From positions 1 to 35,338 of the forward strand of contig NZ_AJYK02000075.1 in assembly GCF_000286955.2 (NCBI RefSeq): a stretch of DNA of 35,338 bases, written 5' to 3'. Source of the DNA: Vibrio rumoiensis 1S-45 (GTDB lineage: Bacteria > Pseudomonadota > Gammaproteobacteria > Enterobacterales > Vibrionaceae). Shown here piece after piece: positions 8,203 to 18,377 of the stretch; the stretch's first letter is position 1; the number at the start of each line of letters is the position of its first letter. Position numbers and translations under genes: made by a program. The notes beneath the pieces were generated by a model. The model was not told the DNA's origin. It worked only from the letters and a program-made list of their open reading frames with translations, and searched no databases.

Positions 8203-9429
8203 TTATTTGTTTGAAGTGAACTCTGGATAAGCGGCAACACCACAGTCGTGCATGTCCATGCCTTCAAGCTCTTCTTCTTCGGTAACACGAATACCCATAG
8301 TCGCTTTTAGGATTGACCACACCACTAAACTTGCACCGAATACCCAAGCAAAGATAACAACTGCACCGTAAATTTGAGCACCAAATGTCGCATCTGAGTT
8401 GCTTACAGGAACCATCAGTAGACCAAAGATACCACACACACCGTGCACTGAAATTGCACCCACTGGATCATCAATCTTAACTTTATCAAAGAACAAGATA
8501 CTGAAGATAACTAACACACCAGCAATCGCACCGATAACCACTGACATAACAGGAGATGGCGACGCAGGGTCAGCGGTAATCGCGACAAGACCTGCTAATG
8601 CACCGTTAAGAATCATCGTTAAATCAGCTTTGCCCCAAATAAGCTTGACTGTGATTAAAGAAGCAATCGCACCTGCTGCTGCTGCTGCATTGGTATTAAG
8701 GAAGACTTCACCAATCGCGGTTGCATCATCAGCAGAAGAAAGTGCAAGTTGTGAACCACCGTTAAAGCCAAACCAACCAAACCATAAGATAAATGTACCC
8801 AATGTTGCTAAAGGCATATTTGAACCTTGGATTGGGTGAACTTCACCATTTTTACCGTATTTACCTTTACGAGCACCAAGTAATAATACGCCCGCTAATG
8901 CAGCTGCGGCACCAGCTAAGTGAACAATACCTGAACCTGCAAAGTCACTAAAACCAGCGGCTGATAAGAAACCACCACCCCACGTCCAATAACCTTCAAT
9001 CGGGTAAATAAAGCCTGTTAGAACAATGGCAAAAATCAAGAATGTTGAAAGCTTCATGCGCTCAGCAACAGCGCCAGAAACCACTGACATTGCTGTTGCA
9101 ACAAACACAACTTGGAAGAAGAAATCTGATCCCAAAGAGTGAGAAGCATCATCGGCTTGTGTGCCAATCAAAGCGCCAAAAGAAGGTAAGAAACCGCCTT
9201 CATCGTTACCAACATACATGATGTTGTAACCAACAAATAAGAACATGGTGCAAGCAACTGCAAACAAAACAAAGTTCTTAGTTAAAATTTCCGTTGTGTT
9301 TTTTGAACGTACAAGACCCGCTTCAAGCATTGCAAAACCTGCGGCCATCCACATGACTAGCGCACCAGATATCAATAAAAAGAAGGTATCTAAAGCGTAT
9401 TTGATTTCTGTCATTTCTGTAATTTCCAT
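8203..9429 (-). CDS. amtB: Ammonium transporter AmtB
   Basis: A polytopic inner-membrane channel of 408 residues with about 11 hydrophobic segments. It conducts ammonia/ammonium and is blocked by GlnK when nitrogen is plentiful. Family marks include GFAMLEAGLVRSKN in the first part and the two pore histidines, in GIVHLAGAAAAL and AISVHGVCGIFG. The frame is open upstream to a TTG at 9444, but that TTG overlaps the ribosome site TTGGAG, so the ATG at 9429 is the better start. It lacks a long N-terminal signal peptide, unlike E. coli AmtB. It lies 24 bases after glnK, in the usual glnK-amtB order. Confidence 0.95.
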   Translation of the reverse strand: MEITEMTEIKYALDTFFLLISGALVMWMAAGFAMLEAGLVRSKNTTEILTKNFVLFAVACTMFLFVGYNIMYVGNDEGGFLPSFGALIGTQADDASHSLGSDFFFQVVFVATAMSVVSGAVAERMKLSTFLIFAIVLTGFIYPIEGYWTWGGGFLSAAGFSDFAGSGIVHLAGAAAALAGVLLLGARKGKYGKNGEVHPIQGSNMPLATLGTFILWFGWFGFNGGSQLALSSADDATAIGEVFLNTNAAAAAGAIASLITVKLIWGKADLTMILNGALAGLVAITADPASPSPVMSVVIGAIAGVLVIFSILFFDKVKIDDPVGAISVHGVCGIFGLLMVPVSNSDATFGAQIYGAVVIFAWVFGASLVVWSILKATMGIRVTEEEELEGMDMHDCGVAAYPEFTSNK

Positions 9430-9453
9430 ATAATTTTTCTCCAATCCCTTCGC

Positions 9454-9825
<372 letters not shown>

Positions 9826-9836
9826 TTAAAAGAGTA

Positions 9837-9852
9837 ATCAAGTTACGTGCCA
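9837..9852 (-). promoter_or_regulatory. Sigma-54 (-24/-12) promoter of glnK-amtB
   Basis: The minus strand reads TGGCACGTAACTTGAT, matching the RpoN consensus TGGCAC-N5-TTGCA at every position except the last GC (GA here). It lies about 45-60 bases ahead of the glnK start, as expected. Confidence 0.85.
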
Positions 9853-9916
9853 ACTTTTTAATGCCTTATAAACAAAGGGATTAGCCTGGTTAGGTTTGAT
9901 TGATAGGATTTTTAAC

Positions 9917-9931
9917 GCACCAAGAAGGTGC
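9917..9931. promoter_or_regulatory. NtrC (GlnG) enhancer site
   Basis: GCACC-AAGAA-GGTGC is a perfect palindrome with the five-base spacer of the NtrC consensus (GCACCA-N3-TGGTGC). It sits about 70 bases upstream of the sigma-54 promoter, the normal enhancer distance. I see no second clear copy. Confidence 0.75.
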
Positions 9932-9974
9932 ATCAGATTCACTAATAAAAAGCAGAGGGGTCAGAAAAGGGAAA

Positions 9975-10337
9975 TCAATTTACAAATGCACGCCAAGAAA
10001 GCAATACTTGTTGAAAATCTTCAATACCGCACCATGATTCACTCTCTTCTTCGTAGGCAGATAGATCATCATCAAGATCATCTTCTTCCATACTTAACAA
10101 ATGGTTAGAACTAATGTGAATTTCATTTTGCTCAATGAATAAGCTCCAATCTTGCCCAAGTAACTGCCATTCTTGATTGATATTTTTTTGCGCACCAATT
10201 TGTTGCATCACTTGATCAAGCTTAGCAAGGTCACTGCCAATCTCTTCAATTAGCCAATGGCCAATCGCTTCATGTCCAGATGAGAACACCACTCGATAGC
10301 TGCCATCTAACGTGTTTTTCTTAAATTCAAAGTCCAT
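9975..10337 (-). CDS. yacL: YacL family protein (UPF0231)
   Basis: A 120-residue acidic cytoplasmic protein of unknown function. It aligns with E. coli YacL at the start (MDFEFKK), at the GHEAIGHWLIEE block and at the end (YEEESESWCGIEDFQQVL). A strongly acidic patch, MEEDDLDDDLSAYEEE, lies near residues 82-97. The gene follows acnB on the same strand, the same order as in E. coli. A terminator separates the two, so it may have its own promoter. No function can be assigned from the sequence. Confidence 0.88.
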   Translation of the reverse strand: MDFEFKKNTLDGSYRVVFSSGHEAIGHWLIEEIGSDLAKLDQVMQQIGAQKNINQEWQLLGQDWSLFIEQNEIHISSNHLLSMEEDDLDDDLSAYEEESESWCGIEDFQQVLLSWRAFVN

Positions 10338-10423
10338 AATACATCATTATTTTTTATTGGATGATAAATGAAGTTTACTTGGTTTTAGCCAATGTTGCTT
10401 AAGTTTGATTTATTTTCTAACAA

Positions 10424-10454
10424 ACAAAAAAGCCGCTGAATCATCAGCGGCTTT
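10424..10454 (-). terminator. Terminator of acnB
   Basis: An 11-pair perfect stem, AAAGCCGCTGA (10429-10439) with TCAGCGGCTTT (10444-10454), has a four-base loop. On the minus strand it is followed by TTTTTTG. Confidence 0.88.
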
Positions 10455-10509
10455 GCTATTACTTATTGTCCATCACACACTTATTGCCATTAGGCTAAGC
10501 GTGTCAACC

Positions 10510-13107
10510 TTATGCAGGTTCTTGGAAAATAACGGTATCGGCTTTCTTAGTGTAATGTTCCATATTATGGAAGTTCAGGTAACGATAGGTATCTGCTGCG
10601 GTCGCGTTAATTTGATCCGCGTACTGCATGTACTCTGCCATAGTAGGAATACGACCTAAGATTGCACCTACTGCCGACAATTCAGCCGAAGCTAAGTACA
10701 CGTTAGCGCCTGTACCTAAACGGTTCGGGAAGTTACGTGTAGAGGTCGACATTACTGTTGAATTATCTTCAACTCGTGCTTGGTTACCCATACATAATGA
10801 ACACCCCGGAGTTTCGATACGAACCCCCGCGCGGCCAAAGATGCCGTAGTAACCTTCTTCTGTCAGCTGATCGCGATCCATCTTAGTTGGTGGTGCAACC
10901 CAAAGGCGCGTATCCAGCGATCCTTTGTGCTTCTCAAGCAGTTTACCTGCCGCACGGAAGTGACCAATGTTGGTCATACAAGAACCGATGAACACTTCAT
11001 CAATTTTTGTGCCTTGCACTTCAGAAAGCAGACGAGCATCATCTGGATCGTTTGGTGCACAAAGAACGGGTTCTTTAATATCGGCCAAATCGATCTCAAT
11101 CACATGCGCGTATTCAGCGTCTTTATCCGCGGTCATTAACTCAGGATTCGCTAACCACTCTTGCATGGCATTAATACGGCGCTCGATAGTACGGCGATCG
11201 CCATAACCTTCCGAGATCATCCACTTCAGCATCACGATGTTAGAGTTTAAGTATTCAGAAATTGATTCTTCTGAAAGCTTAACCGTACAACCGGCAGCTG
11301 AACGTTCTGCTGACGCATCTGATAACTCAAACGCTTGCTCAACAGATAAGTGCTCAACCCCTTCAATCTCAAGGATACGACCAGAGAATTCATTGATCTT
11401 ACCGGCTTTAGCAACCGTTAATAATCCTTTTTGAATCGCAACATAAGGAATGGCATGCACAAGATCACGCAGTGTGATACCCGGTTGCATTTCACCTTTA
11501 AAGCGAACCAAGATTGATTCAGGCATATCCAATGGCATTACGCCTGTTGCCGCAGCAAACGCGACCAAGCCAGAACCCGCTGGGAATGAAATGCCTAATG
11601 GGAAACGTGTATGTGAATCACCACCCGTACCAACGGTATCAGGAAGAAGCATACGGTTTAACCATGAGTGAATCACACCATCGCCTGGGCGAAGTGACAC
11701 ACCACCACGATTCATAATGAAATCAGGAAGTGTATGGTGAGTGTTTACATCAATTGGTTTCGGGTAAGCCGAAGTATGACAGAAAGACTGCATGGTTAAA
11801 TCAGCAGAGAAACCAAGACAAGCTAAGTCTTTCAGTTCATCACGCGTCATTGGGCCAGTGGTATCTTGCGATCCTACTGTGGTCATTTTTGGTTCACAGT
11901 AAGTGTCTGGACGAACGCCAGCAACACCACACGCTTTACCCACCATTTTCTGAGCAAGGGTGAAACCTTTACCAGAATCCACTACAGGAACTGGACGACG
12001 GAAGACTTCTGAAGGCTCAAGACCGAGAGAAGTACGAGCGCGATCCGTCAAGCCACGACCAATGATCAATGGAATACGACCACCAGCACGAACTTCATCA
12101 TAAAGGACGTCGGTTTTTAATTTGAATGTAGAGATAACGTCATCAGTGCCGTGTGTGCATACTTTTCCTTCGTGAGGATAAATATCAATCACGTCACCCA
12201 TGTTCATTTTAGACACATCAAGTTCGATTGGCAGCGCACCTGCATCTTCCATTGTGTTAAAGAAGATAGGAGCAATTTTACCACCAAGACAGAAACCACC
12301 CGCACGTTTGTTTGGTACGAATGGAATGTCATCACCCATAAACCAAAGCACTGAGTTAGTCGCTGATTTACGAGAAGAACCGGTACCCACAACATCACCA
12401 ACGTAAACTAATTGATGGCCTTTTTCTTTCAGAGCTTCAATTTGTTTGATTGGGCCGATGTTACCAGCATCATCAGGTTCAATCCCTTCACGTGCATTTT
12501 TTAGCATAGCTAAAGCGTGAAGTGGGATGTCAGGACGAGACCATGCGTCTGGAGCGGGAGATAAATCGTCGGTATTGGTTTCGCCTGTCACTTTAAAGAC
12601 AGTTAGCGTTACCTTGTCTGCAGTTTGCGGTTTTTTCAAGAACCAATCCGCATCTGCCCACGATTGAAGCACTTGCTGCGCAGAAGCATTACCTGCTTTG
12701 GCTTTTTCTTCAACATCATGGAAAGAATCAAACATCAGTAACGTATGGGATAAAGCTTCTACTGCAATCGGTGCAAGTAAATCATCATCTAAAAAGCTAA
12801 TTAGTGGTTCAATGTTATAACCACCTTGCATGGTGCCAAGCAGTTCAGCTGCTTTTTCACGGCTCACTAGTGGTGATTCACACTCACTTTTTGCAACAGC
12901 CGTTAAGAACCCAGCTTTCACATAAGCGGCTTCATCTACACCAGGTGGAATTCGGTTGATAAGTAGGTCAAGAATAAACTCTTCTTCACCTTTAGGTGGA
13001 TTTTTTAGCAGTTCTACCAAAGCAGCAACCTGCTCTGCGTCTAAAGGTTTTGCGACAATTCCTTCAGCGGCACGCTCTGCGACGTGTTTACGGTAGGCTT
13101 CAAGCAC
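10510..13107 (-). CDS. acnB: Aconitate hydratase B (AcnB)
   Basis: The main TCA-cycle aconitase, interconverting citrate and isocitrate with a [4Fe-4S] cluster; under iron loss the apoprotein can bind mRNA in E. coli. It has the full family length (865 residues). The N-terminal HEAT-like domain begins [12 protein letters not shown]; the swivel domain and catalytic domains follow. Cluster cysteines lie in [14 protein letters not shown] and [12 protein letters not shown] near the C terminus. The start codon is GTG (13107), with AGAGGA seven bases upstream; E. coli acnB starts with ATG. It is followed by a terminator and then yacL. Confidence 0.97.
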   Translation of the reverse strand: MLEAYRKHVAERAAEGIVAKPLDAEQVAALVELLKNPPKGEEEFILDLLINRIPPGVDEAAYVKAGFLTAVAKSECESPLVSREKAAELLGTMQGGYNIEPLISFLDDDLLAPIAVEALSHTLLMFDSFHDVEEKAKAGNASAQQVLQSWADADWFLKKPQTADKVTLTVFKVTGETNTDDLSPAPDAWSRPDIPLHALAMLKNAREGIEPDDAGNIGPIKQIEALKEKGHQLVYVGDVVGTGSSRKSATNSVLWFMGDDIPFVPNKRAGGFCLGGKIAPIFFNTMEDAGALPIELDVSKMNMGDVIDIYPHEGKVCTHGTDDVISTFKLKTDVLYDEVRAGGRIPLIIGRGLTDRARTSLGLEPSEVFRRPVPVVDSGKGFTLAQKMVGKACGVAGVRPDTYCEPKMTTVGSQDTTGPMTRDELKDLACLGFSADLTMQSFCHTSAYPKPIDVNTHHTLPDFIMNRGGVSLRPGDGVIHSWLNRMLLPDTVGTGGDSHTRFPLGISFPAGSGLVAFAAATGVMPLDMPESILVRFKGEMQPGITLRDLVHAIPYVAIQKGLLTVAKAGKINEFSGRILEIEGVEHLSVEQAFELSDASAERSAAGCTVKLSEESISEYLNSNIVMLKWMISEGYGDRRTIERRINAMQEWLANPELMTADKDAEYAHVIEIDLADIKEPVLCAPNDPDDARLLSEVQGTKIDEVFIGSCMTNIGHFRAAGKLLEKHKGSLDTRLWVAPPTKMDRDQLTEEGYYGIFGRAGVRIETPGCSLCMGNQARVEDNSTVMSTSTRNFPNRLGTGANVYLASAELSAVGAILGRIPTMAEYMQYADQINATAADTYRYLNFHNMEHYTKKADTVIFQEPA

Positions 13108-13391
13108 GACTTATTCCTCTCATTGCGGTTTACCCTTTTGATAAGATTAAGGGGAAACATCCTTGGAAACTTGGCTTCCTGCCCATTTTCATTAGGAACT
13201 AGTGTGATGGCTGATTCTTAATAATCGAATACGGTCGGAGCCAAAATATGGGTTAAAGAATAACAAATTTAATGAAAAATTAAAATCTTGCGAGTTTGAC
13301 CAACCTAGCAAACTGCGAATTAAAGTTGTGAAATCCTACACTTTAATTGGCAATTCACAGATTGTTCGTCTAGCAAAGGCAGACATCGATA
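13108..13391 (-). promoter_or_regulatory. Gap between the patatin-barrel gene and acnB
   Basis: These 284 bases should hold the end of the upstream transcript and the acnB promoter. No convincing -35/-10 pair was found. The clear structure is an AT-rich hairpin, AATTAAAGT (13318-13326) with ACTTTAATT (13340-13348), without a T tract. A weaker AGTTTG...CAAACT pair lies near 13294-13314. No coding sequence is seen. Confidence 0.4.
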
Positions 13392-15707
13392 TTAAAATGT
13401 CGAACCTACAATCAAATAGAGTGACTTATACTGCTCCTCAGTTTGTCCATACGCAAGGATAATTGGCCCCAATGGCGAATCGACCCCAGTAAACATCGAG
13501 CCGGCCAAATACATTGAATCCTTATCCCATTTTTTATTAGTGCCAGACCACACCCCGCCATACTCCAGTGAGGCGCCGAGATAAACTGGAGATTTAAACA
13601 GCCCAAAGTCATTATCAAACCATTTATAACGATACACCAAACTACTGAAGGCTTTATTTCGCCCAGATAAACTGTCTCTTGGTATGCCAGATAAATTTAA
13701 AAACCCGCCTAATTCTTTTGGATCAATCGGTACAAATGAGTTCTCACTATCAACGATGCCGTAATCAATTTGTCCCACTAAAGAATGTTTACCTATGCTT
13801 TGTGCTGCCATCACTCTAGATGTGACTTCCGATACAGTATCATCTTGTGCACTACCGCTATCATCAGTTGTAGTATCTTTTGATAACAGATATTCAAAAT
13901 CGACAAAAAAACCTTTTGTAGGGAAACTAATATCATCTAAGGTATCAAATCGATAGCTCAGATAAGCGCCTTGACGGGTATAATCCGTTTCACCAAAAGA
14001 GGGTAAACCGGTCAAACTCGTTTTACCGTCGGTATAACGAAGACCAACACGAAACTCTTGCCATAAGGCTGGTTGTAAACCAAACGCAATATCACCTATC
14101 CATTTCACATAATCGACAGGCAATGAATTTTCGGTATCTGATAACTGCGTATTTATATTGCCATCAATATCTCTTTCAAGACTTTCAGAAATAAATAGAT
14201 TGGACTTTTCATCGCTATAAGTGCCCGATGCGACAAAGAAAAGAGTTTGATCATAGGTCATCGGGATATAAAGCTCCACCCCTAAAAGCTTATCTGAACC
14301 TATTTCAAAGTTGGTTCTAAGTTCGGCGCCATTATCACTCAGGTCGGTAAAATTACTGGTAAAACCTATCGAGTATTTACTGGAATTACGAAAGTTGTCT
14401 TCCATGAAAAAACGAAAATCGAGATAATTCGGCCCCCATTCTTTTTCATCCACATCCACAGTTAGGTTTGCAGTACCATCATCATTATTTTGATATTCAT
14501 AAGAGACACGTTCAAAGCGATCTAAAGCGTATAAATCACGCACTCTTTGTTCGATTTCTTCGCTGGTGTACTTCTGACCGGTATGAATATCCAAACGATG
14601 TTGCAACAGCTTTTCATTGTAATGACTGTTGTTGTTGATCGTAATTTGATTAATGGTCAGATCGGCGCCACTTTTAAACTCGGAACGGCGAGCTTTTTTA
14701 CGCTTTTGATAATTCAAATACGTTGCTTCACTGACGGAGTAACGATGCAATTCATCTTGTTGCAATACCGCAGATTGATAACCGAGATCATAAGCTTCTG
14801 GCATTTTCGCAAAATCTGTGGTGCTCATCTTGCCAACCGCAGGATGCAGCAATACATCTGTATTTTTCAATAATGCCGATTGTTCTTGAGTACTACGACG
14901 CACTAAATAATTAGACAGTTGATCGCCGACACTTAAAAAAGTGCTCAGTTGTTCAGCGGTTTTATAATCCGTACTGATATCAACCGCAATTACGATATCT
15001 GCGCCCATAGAACGCGCCAATTCAACCGGCATGTTATCGGTAACGCCACCATCCACCAGCAACATGCCATTGTAATTGTATGGCGGCAGCGCCCCTGGTA
15101 CCGACATACTGGCCATCATAGCGTCGACTAACTCACCGTCTTTCAATACCACTGGCTTTAAATGAACAATATCAGTTGCGACAGCGCGATAAGGAATGGG
15201 AAGCTCATCGAAAGATTCAAACGCAGGTAGGTTGCCCGTACTTTGGCGCAAAATGTGCAGCATATTTTGCCCTTGCACCACACCTTTGGGAACCTTAACC
15301 TCCAACCACCTTAAGCCAAGATCGGTATGCAGTTGATAGCGATCATCGTACTCTTTATCACGAACGCGACGCTCGCTTCGGCTAACTCGATCGTTATAGC
15401 CCGTATTCCAATCAATACTATTAACGGTATCTTCGATTTCTTGTGCACTCATCCCTAAGGCATACAAGCCGCCAACATAGGAACCCATGCTGGTGCCTGT
15501 CACAATATCAACAGGGATTTTCATCTCTTCTAGCGCTTGCAATACACCAATATGCGCAGCGCCTTTGGCACCACCACCAGCTAAGACGACGGCGATAGTC
15601 GGACGAGTCGACCCATCTGGCAACGTTTCCCTTGCTTCAACTTCTGGAATAGCGGCAACAAAAGGGAGCAGCAACACTCCCAACAATAAACGGTGCATGT
15701 TCAACAA
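13392..15707 (-). CDS. Patatin-like phospholipase with C-terminal outer-membrane barrel (PlpD/RssA-like)
   Basis: A 771-residue exported protein. After a signal peptide (about residues 1-25) comes a patatin domain, with the oxyanion loop GGGAKGAAHIG, the serine nucleophile in GTSMGS (Ser73) and the catalytic aspartate in VDGGVTDNMP. A POTRA-like region follows (around residues 345-420, with YALDRFERVSYEY). A beta-barrel of the BamA/Omp85 (bacterial surface antigen) type fills the rest and ends in the C-terminal phenylalanine typical of outer-membrane proteins. This is the layout of type Vd autotransporters such as PlpD. AAGGA precedes a TTG at 15707 by six bases; an ATG three codons further on (15698) is too far from it, so TTG was chosen. 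A Fur-like half-site lies upstream. Confidence 0.88.
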   Translation of the reverse strand: MLNMHRLLLGVLLLPFVAAIPEVEARETLPDGSTRPTIAVVLAGGGAKGAAHIGVLQALEEMKIPVDIVTGTSMGSYVGGLYALGMSAQEIEDTVNSIDWNTGYNDRVSRSERRVRDKEYDDRYQLHTDLGLRWLEVKVPKGVVQGQNMLHILRQSTGNLPAFESFDELPIPYRAVATDIVHLKPVVLKDGELVDAMMASMSVPGALPPYNYNGMLLVDGGVTDNMPVELARSMGADIVIAVDISTDYKTAEQLSTFLSVGDQLSNYLVRRSTQEQSALLKNTDVLLHPAVGKMSTTDFAKMPEAYDLGYQSAVLQQDELHRYSVSEATYLNYQKRKKARRSEFKSGADLTINQITINNNSHYNEKLLQHRLDIHTGQKYTSEEIEQRVRDLYALDRFERVSYEYQNNDDGTANLTVDVDEKEWGPNYLDFRFFMEDNFRNSSKYSIGFTSNFTDLSDNGAELRTNFEIGSDKLLGVELYIPMTYDQTLFFVASGTYSDEKSNLFISESLERDIDGNINTQLSDTENSLPVDYVKWIGDIAFGLQPALWQEFRVGLRYTDGKTSLTGLPSFGETDYTRQGAYLSYRFDTLDDISFPTKGFFVDFEYLLSKDTTTDDSGSAQDDTVSEVTSRVMAAQSIGKHSLVGQIDYGIVDSENSFVPIDPKELGGFLNLSGIPRDSLSGRNKAFSSLVYRYKWFDNDFGLFKSPVYLGASLEYGGVWSGTNKKWDKDSMYLAGSMFTGVDSPLGPIILAYGQTEEQYKSLYLIVGSTF

Positions 15708-15821
15708 TCGATATCCTTATCTCATCATTTAACTTCTCTTTCATCCAAAGTGGATTAGTCACTGAGAAGATTTTTTGGCGCTGATTTAAAGCAAGCTTAG
15801 ACTAACGCACTGCTTATTAAA

Positions 15822-15840
15822 CAATAATTATCATTAATTC
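15822..15840 (-). promoter_or_regulatory. Weak Fur-like site upstream of the patatin-barrel gene
   Basis: The sequence ATAATTATCATTA has one good Fur half (TTATCATT), but the other half is poorly conserved (ACAATAA). It lies about 120 bases upstream of the start. It may be chance in AT-rich sequence. Confidence 0.25.
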
Positions 15841-15885
15841 ACCCAATTAACTGAAAATACATTGAAAATGGGGTGAAAGCGATGA

Positions 15886-18273
15886 CTAAAAATCAAATAA
15901 CGATTTCAACCAACGTTTAGGATTGTTTTTACATGCGTCTTTTAAATTCCCATTGATATCCCATTGAGGCAAATCAATATTACCTGAACAATCCGCTTCA
16001 TAGCCTCCAGCTTGGGTTTGATCAAAATGTGTGGTGACTATTTTACTTGGCCAAGGCAACGTTAAACGCTCTGGTGCACGTTGTGCTAAGTAATTTGCGT
16101 AAGTGCGTAAAGAACCGCTCGCCCCTGTCAGTTTGGTTGGTTTATTATCATCTCGCCCGGTCCAAATCGTCACGACTTCACGGCCATCAACCCCAACAAA
16201 CCAGCTATCACGGCTGTCATTACTGGTACCTGTTTTTGCTGCAAGCGTTGCCCAACCATAATTAGATTGTAAAGCGCGGCTCGTTCCTTCGGTCACCACT
16301 TTTTTCATAATATACGTCGTAAGCCATGCGGCTTGCTGCGGTACTTGTTGTGAAGCTTTTGGAATACTTTCATACAACACGTTGCCATCCACATCCATCA
16401 CGGTACGCAACGCGGTTAAAGGCGCACGTTTACCTGAATTGGTTATCGTCTGGAACATTTGTGACACTTGATACGGCGTTAAGGAAAACGATCCCAAAAA
16501 CATCGACGGTACAGGGCGGATCTCTTGTTTATCTATCCCCAGTTTACTTAATGTATCGACCACGGCAGGAATGCCTAACTGCATACCTAAGTTAACCGTG
16601 GGTACGTTCATCGATTTCGCCATCGCTTTGTACAAAGGCACTTCACCACTGAACTTTCGGTCGAAGTTCTTTGGCGACCACGTTTGACCTTGCTCATTGG
16701 TTAAGGTAATAGGCTTATCATCAATTGTTGTGCCCAAATTATATTTTTCTGGGCTCTCTAATGCGGTTAAATAAATTGAAGGTTTAACCAATGAACCAAT
16801 TTGACGGCTAGCACTTAACGCTCGATTAAAACCATCGTAACCCACTTTTCTGCCACCGATCATCGCACGGATTTCCCCGGTTTGACGGTCAACCGCGACA
16901 ACAGCTGTTTCCAGACCTTTCCCTGAGCGTTGCTCTAACTGAGGTAAGGTTTTGTTCACCGCATTTTCTAAATAGGTTTGAGAAACCGGATCAAGGGTCG
17001 TAAATAAACGTAAGCCAATATCTGACTTAAACTTATCGCCAACTTTATCTTTTAACTCGCGTTGTAGCTGTTCAAAATAAGCTGGTTGACGCTTGCCAAG
17101 ATGAGGATTTTTCTGCAGATCTAAATTACGGCTGGCCGCTTCATTTAACTGTGAAGGCGTTAAGATATTTTGATTCATCATAAGCTCTAACACCAAGTCA
17201 CGACGTTCTTTAGTTCGCTCAGGATGACGCATAGGGTTGTAATATGATGGACCTTTCACCATACCCACCAGCATCGCCAGTTGATCAATACGCAGTTCTT
17301 GCAAAGGTTGACCAAAATAATAGCGAGAAGCCAAGGCAAAACCGTGGATCGCTTCCCCGCCATTTTGCCCTAAATACACTTCATTTAAATAAGCTTCAAG
17401 AATGCGATCTTTACTAAAGCGATAATCTAAGATCATCGCAATATAAGCTTCTTTGAACTTACGCCATAAGGTTTTTTCGCTGCTTAAAAACAGGTTTTTT
17501 GCCAATTGTTGAGTTAAGGTACTCCCGCCTTGTACCGCGCGCCCCGCGCGTAAATTCACGACAAAAGCACGAGCAATGGCTACCGGTGATACGCCACCGT
17601 GTTGATAAAAATCACGGTCTTCTGTCGACAATAATGCTTCTACCATTGCATCTGGAAATTGTTCTCGTTTTAAGAATAAGCGAGATTCTTCCTTCTTCGC
17701 TTCCAACATTCCAAGCATTTTCGGTTCAATACGCAAAAAGCCAAGATCGGCCTTTGAATCTAACGATTGAATACGTTTTAAGCCGTTATTATCAAAATAA
17801 AGCATCACATGACGTGATGGTTCTGGCCCATTTTCAAATTCAAATGGACGTCGGAATAATTCAATTTTGGTCGAGGATGCTGAATATTCCCCAGCTCGAG
17901 ATGGGTTAGAAACTTTGCGATAGTTCAAGACATCGAGTTCTTGACGTAATTTTGTCACCGTCACATTACTGCCCGGCTCTAGGTTCAGCACACGAGCGTA
18001 CACCACGGTCGGTAACTCAAATAACTGACCAGCAAAGCGTTGTGTGACAACGCCGTTAAGATAAAAACCAGCAGCCACCATTAACGCCAAAAAGACTAAG
18101 CCGAGCTTCCAAGCCAGACTCCATGCTTTTCTTAACCATGTTTTTTTTGCAGCAGGCGCTTTTCGTGCGCGAGCAGGTCCTGCCTTACGAGGAGATGACG
18201 CAGAGGTTTTACGGCCAGTTGTCGTCTTAGTTGATGGCGTTTTCCGTGGAGCCATCTGTTTTGGTGTATTCAA
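15886..18273 (-). CDS. mrcB: Penicillin-binding protein 1B (bifunctional transglycosylase/transpeptidase)
   Basis: A 795-residue class A PBP that polymerises and cross-links peptidoglycan. A basic Lys/Arg/Thr-rich cytoplasmic tail (about residues 1-48) precedes one membrane helix (LGLVFLALMVAAGFYLNGVV). The UB2H-like region follows, then the glycosyltransferase with EDRDFYQHGGV and GGSTLTQQLAKNLFL. The transpeptidase shows the active-site SLVK in SRQIGSLVKPS, then SMN and KTGTSNDSRDSW. It starts at TTG (18273), since AAAAGG lies seven bases ahead and the next ATG (codon 7) has none. It is shorter than E. coli PBP1B (844). It follows hrpB, as in E. coli. No clear terminator was found after it. 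Confidence 0.95.
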   Translation of the reverse strand: MNTPKQMAPRKTPSTKTTTGRKTSASSPRKAGPARARKAPAAKKTWLRKAWSLAWKLGLVFLALMVAAGFYLNGVVTQRFAGQLFELPTVVYARVLNLEPGSNVTVTKLRQELDVLNYRKVSNPSRAGEYSASSTKIELFRRPFEFENGPEPSRHVMLYFDNNGLKRIQSLDSKADLGFLRIEPKMLGMLEAKKEESRLFLKREQFPDAMVEALLSTEDRDFYQHGGVSPVAIARAFVVNLRAGRAVQGGSTLTQQLAKNLFLSSEKTLWRKFKEAYIAMILDYRFSKDRILEAYLNEVYLGQNGGEAIHGFALASRYYFGQPLQELRIDQLAMLVGMVKGPSYYNPMRHPERTKERRDLVLELMMNQNILTPSQLNEAASRNLDLQKNPHLGKRQPAYFEQLQRELKDKVGDKFKSDIGLRLFTTLDPVSQTYLENAVNKTLPQLEQRSGKGLETAVVAVDRQTGEIRAMIGGRKVGYDGFNRALSASRQIGSLVKPSIYLTALESPEKYNLGTTIDDKPITLTNEQGQTWSPKNFDRKFSGEVPLYKAMAKSMNVPTVNLGMQLGIPAVVDTLSKLGIDKQEIRPVPSMFLGSFSLTPYQVSQMFQTITNSGKRAPLTALRTVMDVDGNVLYESIPKASQQVPQQAAWLTTYIMKKVVTEGTSRALQSNYGWATLAAKTGTSNDSRDSWFVGVDGREVVTIWTGRDDNKPTKLTGASGSLRTYANYLAQRAPERLTLPWPSKIVTTHFDQTQAGGYEADCSGNIDLPQWDINGNLKDACKNNPKRWLKSLFDF

Positions 18274-18294
18274 TGCTTTGCCTTTTGCTTATTT

Positions 18295-18319
18295 TTTGTG
18301 GCTAATATTGAGCCACAAA
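18295..18319. repeat. Inverted repeat just ahead of mrcB
   Basis: TTTGTGGCT (18295-18303) pairs perfectly with AGCCACAAA (18311-18319) over a seven-base loop. It lies 22 bases before the mrcB start and after the hrpB stop. On the mrcB strand it is followed by A, not T, so it does not look like an intrinsic terminator; it may be a leader hairpin or operator. Confidence 0.6.
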
Positions 18320-18377
18320 TGTCCATTATGTATTAACAGCACTTGCTATCAATCTTCAATTATCGTTTAACGCTTAC

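Noticed and set aside
8399..8839. 146-residue plus-strand frame opposite amtB
   Set aside because: Repetitive Ala/Pro/Ile-rich translation, typical of the antisense of a membrane protein gene.
10510..12400. Many long plus-strand open frames opposite acnB
   Set aside because: They are antisense shadows of a well-conserved gene, with no ribosome sites or recognisable products.
17499..17909. 136-residue plus-strand frame opposite mrcB
   Set aside because: It lies wholly inside the transglycosylase region of mrcB on the other strand and shows no family features.
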